A stretch of DNA of 64,000 nt from NCBI RefSeq assembly GCF_042666235.1, contig NZ_JBHTFQ010000007.1, positions 62,001 to 126,000 of the forward strand, written 5' to 3'. Of the stretch, positions 39,741-49,071 are shown one piece after another. Both the position numbers and the translations under genes were made by a program. Every line of letters starts with the position of its first letter. Positions within the stretch are counted from its first letter, which is position 1. Below the pieces are notes generated by a model that saw only the letters and a list, made by a program, of their open reading frames with translations, had not been told where the DNA came from and ran no database searches. This DNA is from Halodurantibacterium daqingensis (GTDB lineage: Bacteria; Pseudomonadota; Alphaproteobacteria; Rhodobacterales; Rhodobacteraceae).

Positions 39741-40118
39741 CAAAGCTGGCTCCGGTTCCTGTCGGGGCCTTGGGCGGCTGGCGGTATCGCTTATGGGGTG
39801 CCGTCAGAGCATCTTCCCCGTGCGCGATGACAGGCATCCGATGCGATGCGTGCAGATGCCGCCATGGTTGCACCTGTCGCCACCACCCTTTTGTTTTCCG
39901 GCGCGCGGATGCGTTGGTGGCGGCTCCCGGTGTGACGGGCTATTCGCTGGCATTGCAGCACAGGCAGCGACCTTTCGAACAGGTCGGTGGGCCACGCGGC
40001 GATCGGCATGACCCGAAGGCGATTTGTGTTCGCGACTGACTTCAGCAGACCGCGGATCTGAGCTTCGGGGATACTGAGCGGTCTTGTCCTTGCTGCAAAG
40101 TTCGTGTCAGGTCGCGGC
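39741..40118. other. 378-nt gap without a supportable gene
   Basis: Only random overlapping open frames are seen between yebC and the EamA gene. The minus strand around 39850-40080 has a weakly protein-like stretch (SIPEAQIRGLLKSVANTNRL) but no start, stop or context to call it; it could be gene debris. Confidence 0.35.
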
Positions 40119-41021
40119 ATGGATGCCGCCCCTGCCCACCGCCCCGTTGCCGGAATTCTCTGGATGTTTGCGACGGGATTTTCTTTTGTCGCGATGACGG
40201 CGGGGGTCAAGCACGTCGGCGCCGAGGTTCCCGCCGCGCAGTCGGCCTTTCTGCGTTTCGCGTTGGGGCTGGTATTCCTGCTACCGCTTGTCGGGCAGAT
40301 CACCACGTTGCGGCCCGGACGGACGGTGCTGTGGCTCACAACGCTGCGCGGGATCGTTCATACCGGGGCGGTCATTCTGTGGTTCTATGCGATGACACAG
40401 ATCCCGCTCGCCGAAGTGACGGCGATGAACTACCTCAACCCGATCTACGTGACCTTGGGCGCGGCGCTGTTTCTGGGCGAAAAGCTGGCCCTGCGACGCC
40501 TGATTGCTGTCGGCGCAGCGCTCCTTGGGGCATTGATCATCCTGCGCCCCGGGTTCCGCGAAATCTCTCCGGGTCACATTGCGATGCTGGGCACGGCGGC
40601 GGGGCTTGCGGCCTCATACCTCGTGGCGAAACGGCTGTCGTCGGAACTGAACGCTTCAACCGTCGTGGCGCTTCTGTCACTGACGGTCACGATCATGCTT
40701 GCGCCCTTCGCCTGGGCGGTCTGGGTGCCGGTGACGGGCCATCAGCTGTTCTGGTTGTTCCTGGTCGCGGGCTTTGCGACGCTCGGCCATTATACGATGA
40801 CGCGGGCCTTCGCGGCGGCGCCGGTGACCGTGACGCAGCCCGTCACCTTCCTGCAATTGCTTTGGGCGACGCTGCTGGGCGCGCTGGTCTTTGGCGAAGC
40901 GGTTGATGGCTGGGTGATCCTGGGCGGGGGGATCATCATGTCGGCGGTGCTGTTCATCACCTGGCGCGAGGCTGTCATCCGCAGGCGTGCGGTCACGCCT
41001 GCGCTGGACGTGCTGCGCTAG
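40119..41021 (+). CDS. EamA/DMT-family transporter
   Basis: 300 residues from ATG 40119 (GTG 40104 would add five). Ten hydrophobic helices in two EamA repeats: AGILWMFATGFSFVAMTAGV, FLRFALGLVFLLPL, FYAMTQIPLAEVTAMNYLNP, then AGLAASYLVAKRLSSELNAS and VTVTQPVTFLQLLWATLLGA. These proteins usually export metabolites or amino acids; substrate unknown. It ends 6 nt from the convergent choV gene. Confidence 0.9.
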   Translation: MDAAPAHRPVAGILWMFATGFSFVAMTAGVKHVGAEVPAAQSAFLRFALGLVFLLPLVGQITTLRPGRTVLWLTTLRGIVHTGAVILWFYAMTQIPLAEVTAMNYLNPIYVTLGAALFLGEKLALRRLIAVGAALLGALIILRPGFREISPGHIAMLGTAAGLAASYLVAKRLSSELNASTVVALLSLTVTIMLAPFAWAVWVPVTGHQLFWLFLVAGFATLGHYTMTRAFAAAPVTVTQPVTFLQLLWATLLGALVFGEAVDGWVILGGGIIMSAVLFITWREAVIRRRAVTPALDVLR

Positions 41022-41027
41022 GCCGCA

Positions 41028-42053
41028 TCAGGCCTCGGTGTCGCGCGGATGCAGAAGGCGGCGCAGAACGCCTTCCCGCGTGATGCGACCGATGACCGGG
41101 CCCTGCTCGGTAACGGGCAGGGAGGGTTGCGTAGTCAGAAGCCGCATCGCGTCGCGGATCGGCATGCTGGCGGGAATGGGCACGCCGGGTGCATCGCCGG
41201 GTTCCAGCGCATCCTGCACAGTCAGCACCCCAAGCGGATTCATGTGATTGACGAAATCGGCCACATAGTCTGACGCCGGCCGCGAATAGATCGCCCGCGC
41301 CGTGCCGCTTTGCACGATCCGTCCGCCGTCCATCAGCGCGATGCGGTTGCCCAGCTTGAAGGCCTCATCAAGATCGTGGCTGACGAAGATGATGGTGCGT
41401 TTCAGCCGGGCCTGAAGCTCCAGAAGCTCGTCCTGCAGCCGCGCGCGGATCAGCGGGTCGAGCGCCGAGAAGGGTTCATCCATCAGCAGGATCGGCGCGT
41501 CGGTTGCGAAGGCGCGGGCAAGGCCGACCCGCTGTTGCATACCCCCCGACAATTCGCCCACCCGATGGTCGGCCCATTGCGCAAGCCCTACCAGGTCAAG
41601 CTGTTCCTCGACCTTGGCGCGCCGCGCCTTGGCCTTCATCCCGGCAAGCTCAAGCCCAAGGCCGACGTTTTCCCGAACCGTGCGCCAGGGAAGCAGGCCG
41701 AACTGCTGAAAGACCATCGCGATGCGTGACAGGCGCAGGCGCCGAAGGGTCGCGGCATCGGCATGGGTGATGCTGACCATGCCGTCGCCGTCATGCACAC
41801 GCACCTCGCCCCGCACCACGGGGCTGAGTCCATTCACCGCACGCAGAAGCGTTGACTTCCCCGAACCAGACAGACCCATCAGGACAAGGATCTCGCCCTT
41901 TTCCACACTCAGGCTGCAATCGTGCACGCCAAGCACCTGACGCGTCGCATCCTGGATCTCGGATCGGCTTTGGCCGGCATCCATGAGCGGCAGGGCCACC
42001 TGCGGGCTGTCGCCGAAGACGATCGAGACGTTATCGAACTCGACTGCCGTCAT
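41028..42053 (-). CDS. choV: Choline ABC transporter ATP-binding subunit
   Basis: 341 residues. Walker A VLMGLSGSGKSTLLRAVNGL, signature LSGGMQQRVGLARAF and Walker B ILLMDEPFSALDP. The C-terminal tail after 260 has remnants of a CBS-type regulatory region as in ProV/ChoV. The high similarity in order to Sinorhizobium-type choXWV, together with adjacency to betIBA, supports choline (or glycine betaine) as substrate. Its start overlaps the choW stop (ATGA). Confidence 0.9.
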   Translation of the reverse strand: MTAVEFDNVSIVFGDSPQVALPLMDAGQSRSEIQDATRQVLGVHDCSLSVEKGEILVLMGLSGSGKSTLLRAVNGLSPVVRGEVRVHDGDGMVSITHADAATLRRLRLSRIAMVFQQFGLLPWRTVRENVGLGLELAGMKAKARRAKVEEQLDLVGLAQWADHRVGELSGGMQQRVGLARAFATDAPILLMDEPFSALDPLIRARLQDELLELQARLKRTIIFVSHDLDEAFKLGNRIALMDGGRIVQSGTARAIYSRPASDYVADFVNHMNPLGVLTVQDALEPGDAPGVPIPASMPIRDAMRLLTTQPSLPVTEQGPVIGRITREGVLRRLLHPRDTEA

Positions 42054-42886
42054 GACGATTTCTCGCGCCGCAGCATCCGGTCCAGCAGCACCGCGACCAC
42101 CACGATCACGAAACCCGATTCAAAGCCCAGCGAGGTGTTCACGGTATTGAGCGCCCGGACCACCGGCACCCCCAGCCCGCTTGCCCCCACCAGCGCCGCG
42201 ATCACCACCATCGACAGCGACAACATGATGGTCTGGTTCAGCCCGGCCATGATCTGGGGCAGGGCATGGGGAAGCTCGACCTTCCAGAGCCGCTGCCGGG
42301 GGGTGGCGCCAAACGCGGTTGCTGCCTCCATCAATGCTGTGGGGGTCGAGGAAATGCCCAGATGTGTCAGGCGGATCGGCGCCGGCAGGACAAAGATCAC
42401 CGTCGCAATCAGGCCGGGCACCATGCCGATGCCGAAGAACACGATCGCGGGGATCAGATAGACAAAGGTCGGCAGCGTCTGCATCAGGTCGAGGACGGGG
42501 CGCAGCCAGGCGTAAAGCCGTGGCCGGTGTGCCGTGGCGATTCCGATCGGCACGCCCAGCCCCATGCAGACCACGCAGGCCGAGAGCACCAGTGTCAGGC
42601 TTTCCGTCGTCGCCCGCCAATAGCCCTGGTTGAGGATGAAGAGGAACCCGATCAGCACCAGCAGACATGGCTTCCACGAGCGCTGGATGATCCAGGTAAG
42701 CGCGACGAACACCGCCACGACCGCCAGCGGAGGCGGGGCTTGCAGCACCCACAGGACGGCATCGATCAGCCACTCCATCGCGGCGGCAAGGCTATCGAAG
42801 AACCAGGCGCCGTTTTGTTGCAGCCAGTTGAACAACTGGGAGGCCGTGCGGCCCACGGGTATCTTGGTTTCGGTAATCCAGTTCAT
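42050..42886 (-). CDS. choW: Choline ABC transporter permease
   Basis: 278 residues. Six or seven membrane helices; the binding-protein-dependent permease loop is ATAFGATPRQRLWKVELPHA, LPQIMAGLNQTIML. PTFVYLIPAIVFFGIGMVPG is typical of the ProW/ChoW type. It is between choX and choV; a stem-loop sits in the 114-nt gap to choX. Confidence 0.9.
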   Translation of the reverse strand: MNWITETKIPVGRTASQLFNWLQQNGAWFFDSLAAAMEWLIDAVLWVLQAPPPLAVVAVFVALTWIIQRSWKPCLLVLIGFLFILNQGYWRATTESLTLVLSACVVCMGLGVPIGIATAHRPRLYAWLRPVLDLMQTLPTFVYLIPAIVFFGIGMVPGLIATVIFVLPAPIRLTHLGISSTPTALMEAATAFGATPRQRLWKVELPHALPQIMAGLNQTIMLSLSMVVIAALVGASGLGVPVVRALNTVNTSLGFESGFVIVVVAVLLDRMLRREKSS

Positions 42887-42943
42887 GCGCCTCTCGCGGT
42901 TTGGCGGCCTGGGCAGAAGAAGGAAAACCCGAACTTCCGCTGG

Positions 42944-42966
42944 GACCCGGACGCGCTGTCCGGGTC
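42944..42966 (-). promoter_or_regulatory. Intercistronic stem-loop between choX and choW
   Basis: GACCCGGA-CGCGCTG-TCCGGGTC, an 8-bp stem without a U-tract. Such elements after a binding-protein gene commonly stabilise its mRNA relative to the permease genes. Confidence 0.5.
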
Positions 42967-43000
42967 GGCGAAGGCGCCGCAGGTGCGACGCGTGACGGTG

Positions 43001-43930
43001 CTAGCGGCCCAGTGCCGCTTCGACGGCGGAGAGGCCTTCAGCGCCATCCGCGGTGGTTACGCCCTCCAGCCAGGGACCAAGGACATCCGTGTTGCGTGAC
43101 AACCACTGCCGTGCTGCGGCTTCGGGCTCCATCCTCTCGTCCAGGATCAGGGCCATCACCTCGTTCTCAAGCTCAAGCGTGAATTCCAGGTTCTGCAAAA
43201 ACTGCCCGGTATTCGGGCATTCCGCGGCATAGCCGGCGCGGGTCAGGGTGCGCACCTCGGCGCCGCCCAGATCCGGGCCGAACCAGTCATCTCCGCCTTC
43301 CAGATAGGTCATTTCAAAATTGGCGTTCATCGGATGCGGCTCCCATCCCAGGAAGACGATCGGCTCGCCGCGCCGTGTCGCGCGATCAACCTGCGCAAGC
43401 ATGCCCTGTTCCGAGCTTTCGGTGATATCCATTGCGCCCAGGCCGAAGGCATCGGCCTCGATCATGTCAAGGATCAGCCGGTTGCCGTCATTTCCGGGCT
43501 CGATCCCGTAGATGCGCCCACCAAGGGCATTGGCATGAGGAGCGATACTGTCAAAGCTGGTGATCCCCAGCGCAGCGCCGGGCGCATTGGTGGCAAGGGT
43601 GTATTTCGCGCCGGTCAGGTTGGTGCGCAGCGTGTCGATTGTGCCGGCCTCGCGGTAGGGGGCAATATCGGCCTCCATTGTCGGCATCCAGTTGCCCAGA
43701 AACACATCCACATTGCCATTCGCAAGCGAGGTGAAGGTCACGGGCAACGACAGTAGCACCGTTTCAGTCTGATATCCCAGCGCATCAAGCACGACGCTGG
43801 CAACGGCGGTGGTGGCGGTGATATCGGTCCAACCCACGTCCGAGAAGGTTACCTTGCCGCAATCAGCATGGGCGGGCAGGGCAAGGGCCAGGGTGGTCGT
43901 CGCGGCAAGCAGGCCTGAACGTATCGTCAT
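43001..43930 (-). CDS. choX: Choline ABC transporter substrate-binding protein
   Basis: 309 residues with signal peptide MTIRSGLLAATTTLALALPA-HA. It belongs to the OpuAC family of glycine-betaine/choline binders: CGKVTFSDVGWTDITATTAV, GNVDVFLGNWMPTMEADIAP and VFLGWEPHPMNANFEMTYL. The aromatic and Asp residues in these blocks are the usual quaternary ammonium cage, which is family knowledge. First gene of choXWV; its start is 22 nt from the palindromic BetI-type operator shared with betI. Confidence 0.92.
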   Translation of the reverse strand: MTIRSGLLAATTTLALALPAHADCGKVTFSDVGWTDITATTAVASVVLDALGYQTETVLLSLPVTFTSLANGNVDVFLGNWMPTMEADIAPYREAGTIDTLRTNLTGAKYTLATNAPGAALGITSFDSIAPHANALGGRIYGIEPGNDGNRLILDMIEADAFGLGAMDITESSEQGMLAQVDRATRRGEPIVFLGWEPHPMNANFEMTYLEGGDDWFGPDLGGAEVRTLTRAGYAAECPNTGQFLQNLEFTLELENEVMALILDERMEPEAAARQWLSRNTDVLGPWLEGVTTADGAEGLSAVEAALGR

Positions 43931-43951
43931 CGCATCCCCTCGTTTTTCTTG

Positions 43952-43965
43952 ATTGACGAGTCAAT
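43952..43965. promoter_or_regulatory. BetI-type operator between choX and betI
   Basis: ATTGAC-GA-GTCAAT, a perfect 14-bp palindrome inside TTGATTGACGAGTCAATAAA, in the 67-bp divergent gap. It resembles the TTGATTG-n-TCAAT core of the known BetI site of Escherichia coli. Confidence 0.7.
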
Positions 43966-43997
43966 AAACTTCAATGTAGCTCCGGAATGCAAGGGCT

Positions 43998-44594
43998 GTG
44001 CGGAAAAAACCTGTGCCGAAGCTTGGAATGGAACCTATCCGAAAGGCCGAACTGGTTAAAGCAACCATTGCCGAGATCGGGGCGGCTGGGTCGCTGGATG
44101 TCACGGTCGGGCAGATCGCGCGCCGCGCGGGCATGTCCAGCGCCTTGGCGCATCATTACTTCGGCGGCAAGGAACAGATGTTTCTTGCGGCGATGCGCCA
44201 TATCCTGATGCTTTATGGCGTGGGGGTGCGGAGTGCGCTGAAAGACGCCGAAGGCCCACGCGCGCGGCTCGAAGCGGTGATCCGCACCAGTTTCGCCCCG
44301 GTCGAGTTCCGGCGCGAGGTCGTGGGCGCTTGGCTGACCTTCTACGTTCTGGCGCAGCGCGTGCCCGAGGCGAAGCGGCTGTTGCGGATCTATCAGCAGC
44401 GCTTGCACTCCACGCTTGTGCACGATCTGCGCCCCCTGATCGGGCAGCGGGCGCCGGGGGTGGCCGAAGGTCTGGGCGCAATGATCGACGGTGTCTATCT
44501 GCGCGAGGCGCTGAAGGAGGATGTGCCGGACGGGGCGGCGGCGGCGGAAATGGTGCTGGCCTATCTCGCGGCAGAAGTTGGAAGGAACGAATGA
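43998..44594 (+). CDS. betI: Choline-responsive TetR-family repressor
   Basis: 198 residues from GTG 43998. The N-terminal TetR domain PIRKAELVKATIAEIGAAGS, VTVGQIARRAGMSSALAHHY and FGGKEQMFLAAMRHIL is characteristic of BetI (ALAHHYFGGK). The C-terminal domain EFRREVVGAWLTFYVLAQRV binds choline in the family. It is the first gene of betIBA and probably represses itself and choXWV through the palindrome at 43952. Its stop overlaps the betB start. Confidence 0.93.
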   Translation: MRKKPVPKLGMEPIRKAELVKATIAEIGAAGSLDVTVGQIARRAGMSSALAHHYFGGKEQMFLAAMRHILMLYGVGVRSALKDAEGPRARLEAVIRTSFAPVEFRREVVGAWLTFYVLAQRVPEAKRLLRIYQQRLHSTLVHDLRPLIGQRAPGVAEGLGAMIDGVYLREALKEDVPDGAAAAEMVLAYLAAEVGRNE

Positions 44595-46045
44595 TGCGGG
44601 CACAACCTGCGGCCAGTCACTTTGTCGATGGCAGCTATGTCGAGGATACGGCCGGCGCGCCGCTCGATGTGGTCTATCCGGCGACGGGCGAGGTGATCGC
44701 GCGCCTGCACGAGGCGACGGATGCGGTGATCGAGGCGGCGCTGGCCTCGGCCAGTCGGGCACAGGCGGACTGGGCGCGCATGAAGCCGGTAGAGCGGGGG
44801 CGCGTGCTGCGGCGTGCTGCCGAGATCATCCGGGCGCGTAACTGTGAACTCAGCGTGCTCGAGACCCTGGACACCGGCAAGCCGCTGCAGGAAACGCTGG
44901 TGGCAGATGCCGCCAGCGGCGCGGATGCGCTGGAGTATTTCGGCGGGCTGGCGGCGACAGTTACGGGCGAAACGATCCCGCTGGGGCGCGACTTTGTTTA
45001 TACGATCCGCGAACCGCTGGGTGTCTGCGTGGGGATCGGCGCCTGGAACTATCCGACGCAGATTGCCTGCTGGAAGGGGGCGCCCGCGCTCGCCTTCGGC
45101 AATGCGATGGTCTTCAAGCCGTCGGAAACGACGCCGCTCGGTGCGCTCAGGGTCGCCGAGATCCTGATCGAGGCAGGGCTGCCGGCGGGGCTTTTCAACG
45201 TGGTGCAGGGGCGCGGGGGCGTGGGCGGCAGGCTGACAACGGACCCACGGGTGGCGAAGGTTTCGCTGACGGGCTCGGTCGCGACGGGGCGCAAGGTCTA
45301 TGCCGCTGCGGCCGAGGGTTTGCGCCATGTGACGATGGAACTGGGCGGCAAGTCGCCGCTGATCGTGTTCGAGGATGCCGATCTTGAAGATGCGGTGGGC
45401 GGCGCGATGCTGGGGAACTTCTATTCGTCAGGGCAGGTCTGTTCCAACGGCACGCGGGTCTTCGTGCAGCGCCCGCTGCTGGGGCGGTTCCTGGAGCGGC
45501 TGACGGCACGCACCGAGGCGATCGTGCTGGGCGATCCCCTGGATGAGGCGGTGCAGATGGGCCCGCTGACCAGCGCGGCGCAGATGGAAAAGGTGCTGGG
45601 CTATATCGAGGCGGGCCGTGCCGAGGGCGCACGGCTGGTGACGGGCGGCTTCCGGGTGCAGCGGGAAGGGTTCTATGTGGCACCGACTGTCTTTGCCGAC
45701 GTGACCGACGAAATGACCATCGCCCGCGAAGAGATTTTCGGCCCCGTCATGTCGGTCCTTGCCTTCGACACCGAGAAAGAGGTGATTGCCCGCGCCAATT
45801 CCACGGAATTCGGACTCTCGGCCGGCGTTTTCACCCGTGACATGACGCGCGCGCATCGCGTGATCACCGAGATTCAGGCGGGAACCTGCTGGATCAACAG
45901 TTACAACCTCGCGCCGGTGGAGGCACCCTTCGGAGGGGTGAAACTGTCTGGCGTCGGCCGCGAGAACTCGAAGGCGGCGGTGGAAAGCTACACCCAACTC
46001 AAGAGCGTCTATGTCGGGATGGGGCCCGTTGAGGCGCCCTACTGA
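44591..46045 (+). CDS. betB: Betaine aldehyde dehydrogenase
   Basis: 484 residues, start in the ATGATG overlapping the betI stop. NAD-dependent ALDH fold: PWNYP-type loop GAWNYPTQIACWKGAPALAF, LTGSVATGRKV, general base in MELGGKSPLIVFEDAD and the catalytic cysteine in SSGQVCSNGTRVFVQ. It oxidises betaine aldehyde to glycine betaine, the second step of osmoprotectant synthesis. Confidence 0.96.
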   Translation: MMRAQPAASHFVDGSYVEDTAGAPLDVVYPATGEVIARLHEATDAVIEAALASASRAQADWARMKPVERGRVLRRAAEIIRARNCELSVLETLDTGKPLQETLVADAASGADALEYFGGLAATVTGETIPLGRDFVYTIREPLGVCVGIGAWNYPTQIACWKGAPALAFGNAMVFKPSETTPLGALRVAEILIEAGLPAGLFNVVQGRGGVGGRLTTDPRVAKVSLTGSVATGRKVYAAAAEGLRHVTMELGGKSPLIVFEDADLEDAVGGAMLGNFYSSGQVCSNGTRVFVQRPLLGRFLERLTARTEAIVLGDPLDEAVQMGPLTSAAQMEKVLGYIEAGRAEGARLVTGGFRVQREGFYVAPTVFADVTDEMTIAREEIFGPVMSVLAFDTEKEVIARANSTEFGLSAGVFTRDMTRAHRVITEIQAGTCWINSYNLAPVEAPFGGVKLSGVGRENSKAAVESYTQLKSVYVGMGPVEAPY

Positions 46046-46418
46046 GGCGCAGGCCCTCCCGCCCCCGGGACTGCGGGCTGCGCCCTTGCCCGGCGTTGGG
46101 CCGCGCCGCCTTCGGCGGCAGAGGCAGACGTGCCCCTTCACGGGCTGAAGCGACGCCTGGGCTTGAACGCAGGGTCGGCTCTGGGGGACGCGGCAGCCGC
46201 CGCCTGGAGAAGGGCGCCAGCTTGCCCGGGGGAGAGGCGCGATTGCCTGCAAGCCTGTGTCGGGCCGCCCGACAAGATGACGGCTTTGCCGGCAGTGGGG
46301 TCTGCAAGGCGCAGGCTCTGCTGGGCGGCTGGCAGAGGCGACAGAACGATTTGAAGGGGACGCCCAGCCCGGTTCGGCGCGCGGCCGGAACCGATACGGG
46401 CGCCCGAAGGAGCGGAAG
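46046..46418. other. 373-nt spacer between betB and betA
   Basis: No supportable gene. A GCCGCC-TTC-GGCGGC hairpin near 46107 and several GC-rich inverted segments are present but no U-tract. The gap is large for an operon whose other junctions overlap or nearly touch; a structured untranslated RNA or a separate betA promoter is possible. Confidence 0.4.
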
Positions 46419-48068
46419 ATGGAAGCGGATTTCGTGATCGTGGGCGCGGGCTCGGCCGGCTGCGCCATGGCCTACCGGCTTTCGGAGGCGGGTGCCTCGG
46501 TGCTGGTGATCGAACATGGAGGAACGGACGCCGGGCCCTTTATCCAGATGCCAGGCGCGCTGTCCTACCCGATGACCATGGGCATTTACGATTGGGGCTT
46601 TCAGACGGAACCCGAACCGCATCTGGGAGGGCGGGTGCTTGCCACCCCGCGCGGCAAGGTGATTGGCGGGTCGTCCTCGATCAACGGGATGGTCTATGTG
46701 CGCGGCCACGCCCGGGATTTCGACACCTGGGCCGAGATGGGGGCGCAAGGCTGGTCCTATGCCGATGTGTTGCCCTATTTCCGGCGGATGGAGAATTGGC
46801 ACGAGGATGCCGATCAGGACTGGCGCGGCCAAGACGGGCCATTGCATGTGACGCGGGGCGCCCGAAAGAATCCGCTGTTCGATGCCTTCATCGAGGCGGG
46901 GCGGCAGGCGGGCTATCCGGTCACGCGGGACTATAACGGCGAACAACAGGAGGGCTTTGGCCCGATGGAGGCCACGATCTGGCGCGGGCGCCGCTGGTCG
47001 GCAGCAAGCGCCTATCTGAAGCCGGCATTGAGGCGGCAGAATTGCGATCTGGTCCGCGCGTTCGCGCGCCGCGTCGTGATCGAGGGCGGGCGGGCGACGG
47101 GCGTCGAGGTGATGCGCAAGGGTCGGATCGAGGTCATCCGGGCGCGGCGCGAAGTGGTTCTGGCGGCTTCCTCGATCAACTCGCCAAAGCTGCTGATGCT
47201 TTCGGGGATCGGTCCTGCCGCGCATCTGTCGGAACATGGCCTGCCTGTGGTGGCCGACCGCCCGGGCGTCGGGCAAAACCTGCAGGACCATCTGGAAATC
47301 TACATGCAGTTCGCGGCGCGCTTGCCCATTACCCTGTTTCGCTACTGGAACCTCTGGGGCAAGGCCTGGGTCGGGGCGCAATGGCTTTTGCGACGGCGGG
47401 GGCCGGGCGCGTCCAACCAGTTCGAAAGCTGTGCCTTCATCCGGTCGCGGGCGGGTGTCGAATATCCGGACATCCAGTATCACTTCCTTCCCATTGCCGT
47501 GCGCTATGACGGCCGGGCAGTGGCCGAGGGGCACGGGTTTCAGGCTCATGTCGGGCCCATGCGCTCCAAGAGCCGGGGATCGGTCAGCTTGCGCTCGTCC
47601 CGTCCCGAAGATGCGCCGCGGATCCTGTTCAATTACATGTCCCATCCCGACGACTGGGAGGACTTCCGCGCCTGCGTCAGCCTGACCCGAGAGATATTTG
47701 CCCAGCCGGCCTTCGCGCCCTTCGTCAAGCACGAGATCCTGCCCGGCCCCGCTGTCCAGAGCGACGCCGAAATCGACGCCTTTCTGCGCAATCATGTCGA
47801 AAGCGCCTATCATCCCTGCGGAACGGTGCGGATGGGACGGCGCGATGATCCGATGGCGGTGGTGGACCCAGAGGCCCGGGTAATCGGCGTGGACGGGCTG
47901 CGTGTGGCGGACAGTTCGATCTTCCCGCAGGTGACGAACGGCAACCTGAATGCGCCCTCGATCATGGTCGGCGAGAAGGTGGCGGACTTGCTTCTGGGGC
48001 GCAGCCCTTTGCCGCCCGAAAACCTGCAGCCCTGGATCAATCCGCGGTGGCAGGTGTCGCAACGCTGA
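46419..48068 (+). CDS. betA: Choline dehydrogenase (GMC oxidoreductase)
   Basis: 549 residues, ATG 46419 after GAAGGAGCGG. FAD site FVIVGAGSAGCAMAYRLSEA; GMC signatures GKVIGGSSSINGMVYVRGHA and VLAASSINSPKLLMLSGIGP; active-site histidine in SAYHPCGTVRMG; end NGNLNAPSIMVGEKVADLLL. It oxidises choline to betaine aldehyde at the membrane. It lies 370 nt behind betB. Confidence 0.96.
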   Translation: MEADFVIVGAGSAGCAMAYRLSEAGASVLVIEHGGTDAGPFIQMPGALSYPMTMGIYDWGFQTEPEPHLGGRVLATPRGKVIGGSSSINGMVYVRGHARDFDTWAEMGAQGWSYADVLPYFRRMENWHEDADQDWRGQDGPLHVTRGARKNPLFDAFIEAGRQAGYPVTRDYNGEQQEGFGPMEATIWRGRRWSAASAYLKPALRRQNCDLVRAFARRVVIEGGRATGVEVMRKGRIEVIRARREVVLAASSINSPKLLMLSGIGPAAHLSEHGLPVVADRPGVGQNLQDHLEIYMQFAARLPITLFRYWNLWGKAWVGAQWLLRRRGPGASNQFESCAFIRSRAGVEYPDIQYHFLPIAVRYDGRAVAEGHGFQAHVGPMRSKSRGSVSLRSSRPEDAPRILFNYMSHPDDWEDFRACVSLTREIFAQPAFAPFVKHEILPGPAVQSDAEIDAFLRNHVESAYHPCGTVRMGRRDDPMAVVDPEARVIGVDGLRVADSSIFPQVTNGNLNAPSIMVGEKVADLLLGRSPLPPENLQPWINPRWQVSQR

Positions 48069-48194
48069 CACAAGGTGCCGCACAGCGCCTGTGCGGTGGC
48101 GCGGGGAACATCGCCGCGCCTGCCGCATTTACCCGGCACCCACCCCGGCGCAAGCTTGGCCGGTACGAATCGCGGTCCCGCATGGGAGGACATC

Positions 48195-48749
48195 ATGGAC
48201 GAACTTGAAACCCGCAAGGGATTGCCCGAGGCGCTGCGGTTCCTCGTGGCCCAATATCCGCGCGATATCTGGGAAAGCCACCGCAACTTCGATGCCCTGA
48301 CGCGGTTCTGGCTGGAACGGCACATGATGTTTCGCCAGCTTCTTGACCGGCTGTCGGGGGATGCCGAGGCGTTTCTGAGCGGCGATCGCGACCCGAAGCG
48401 GTTTGCTGCGCAATCGGCACGTCTGACAAACTTTCTTCTGAACGAGTTGCACGGCCATCATCAGATCGAGGATCACCACTATTTTCCGGTGCTGTCGGGG
48501 TTCGATCAGCGGCTTGACCGGGGGTTCGAGCTTCTGGACGCAGATCACCATGCGCTGGATGCGCATCTTCACGGGCTGGCAGAGGGCACCAACCAGATGC
48601 TGCGGGCCATCGAGGCCGGCGCAGGGCGCGACGAGGTAGGCCGGATGCATGAACAGCTTGCAGGATTCGGCCGGTTCATCGACCGCCATCTGATCGACGA
48701 GGAAGAATTGGTCATTCCGACCATTCTGCACTACGCGCCGCGGTTCTGA
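48195..48749 (+). CDS. Hemerythrin-domain protein
   Basis: 184 residues from ATG 48195 with GGGAGG upstream. Four-helix bundle with the diiron ligands in HRNFDALTRFWLERH, HGHHQIEDHHYFPVL, DADHHALDAHLHG and RHLIDEEELVIPTIL. Bacterial hemerythrins bind oxygen or nitric oxide, or protect iron-sulfur proteins. A GGAAC-N16-CATT sequence at 48105-48129 is one base off the EcfG promoter pattern, so stress control is possible. Confidence 0.88.
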   Translation: MDELETRKGLPEALRFLVAQYPRDIWESHRNFDALTRFWLERHMMFRQLLDRLSGDAEAFLSGDRDPKRFAAQSARLTNFLLNELHGHHQIEDHHYFPVLSGFDQRLDRGFELLDADHHALDAHLHGLAEGTNQMLRAIEAGAGRDEVGRMHEQLAGFGRFIDRHLIDEEELVIPTILHYAPRF

Positions 48750-48819
48750 TTTGACCGGCGTCAAGGCGCGGTGACCGGTTTGAAGCGATGCTTTTCCTGA
48801 ACGACCACAGGAGAAGCGA

Positions 48820-49071
48820 ATGTCGCACAGGCCGCATGACCTCGCAGAGGAATTCCCGGGACAGGAAGGGCGAATCCACACGCTCCGCCAGTCTGATCCG
48901 CATTTCGCACGGCTGATCGAAGAGTATCAGGAGGTGAACCACAGCATCCACCGCGCCGAAACGCTGATCGAGCCGGTGGGCGATGCGCATGAGACGCAGT
49001 TGCGCCGTCGCCGCCTTGCCCTGAAGGACGAGATCGCGCGCGTTCTTTCCGCTCAGCCGTCGATTTCGTAG
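48820..49071 (+). CDS. YdcH-family DUF465 protein
   Basis: 83 residues. LAEEFPGQEGRIHTLRQSDP, HFARLIEEYQEVNHSIHRAE and RRRRLALKDEIARVL form the short antiparallel helical hairpin of DUF465. Function unknown; such genes are common near stress genes. Its end overlaps the convergent ScfR gene by 19 nt. Confidence 0.9.
   Translation: MSHRPHDLAEEFPGQEGRIHTLRQSDPHFARLIEEYQEVNHSIHRAETLIEPVGDAHETQLRRRRLALKDEIARVLSAQPSIS

Noticed and set aside
39791..40339. Minus-strand frame between yebC and EamA gene
   Set aside because: Weakly protein-like in part but overlaps the EamA start in antisense; no family recognised.
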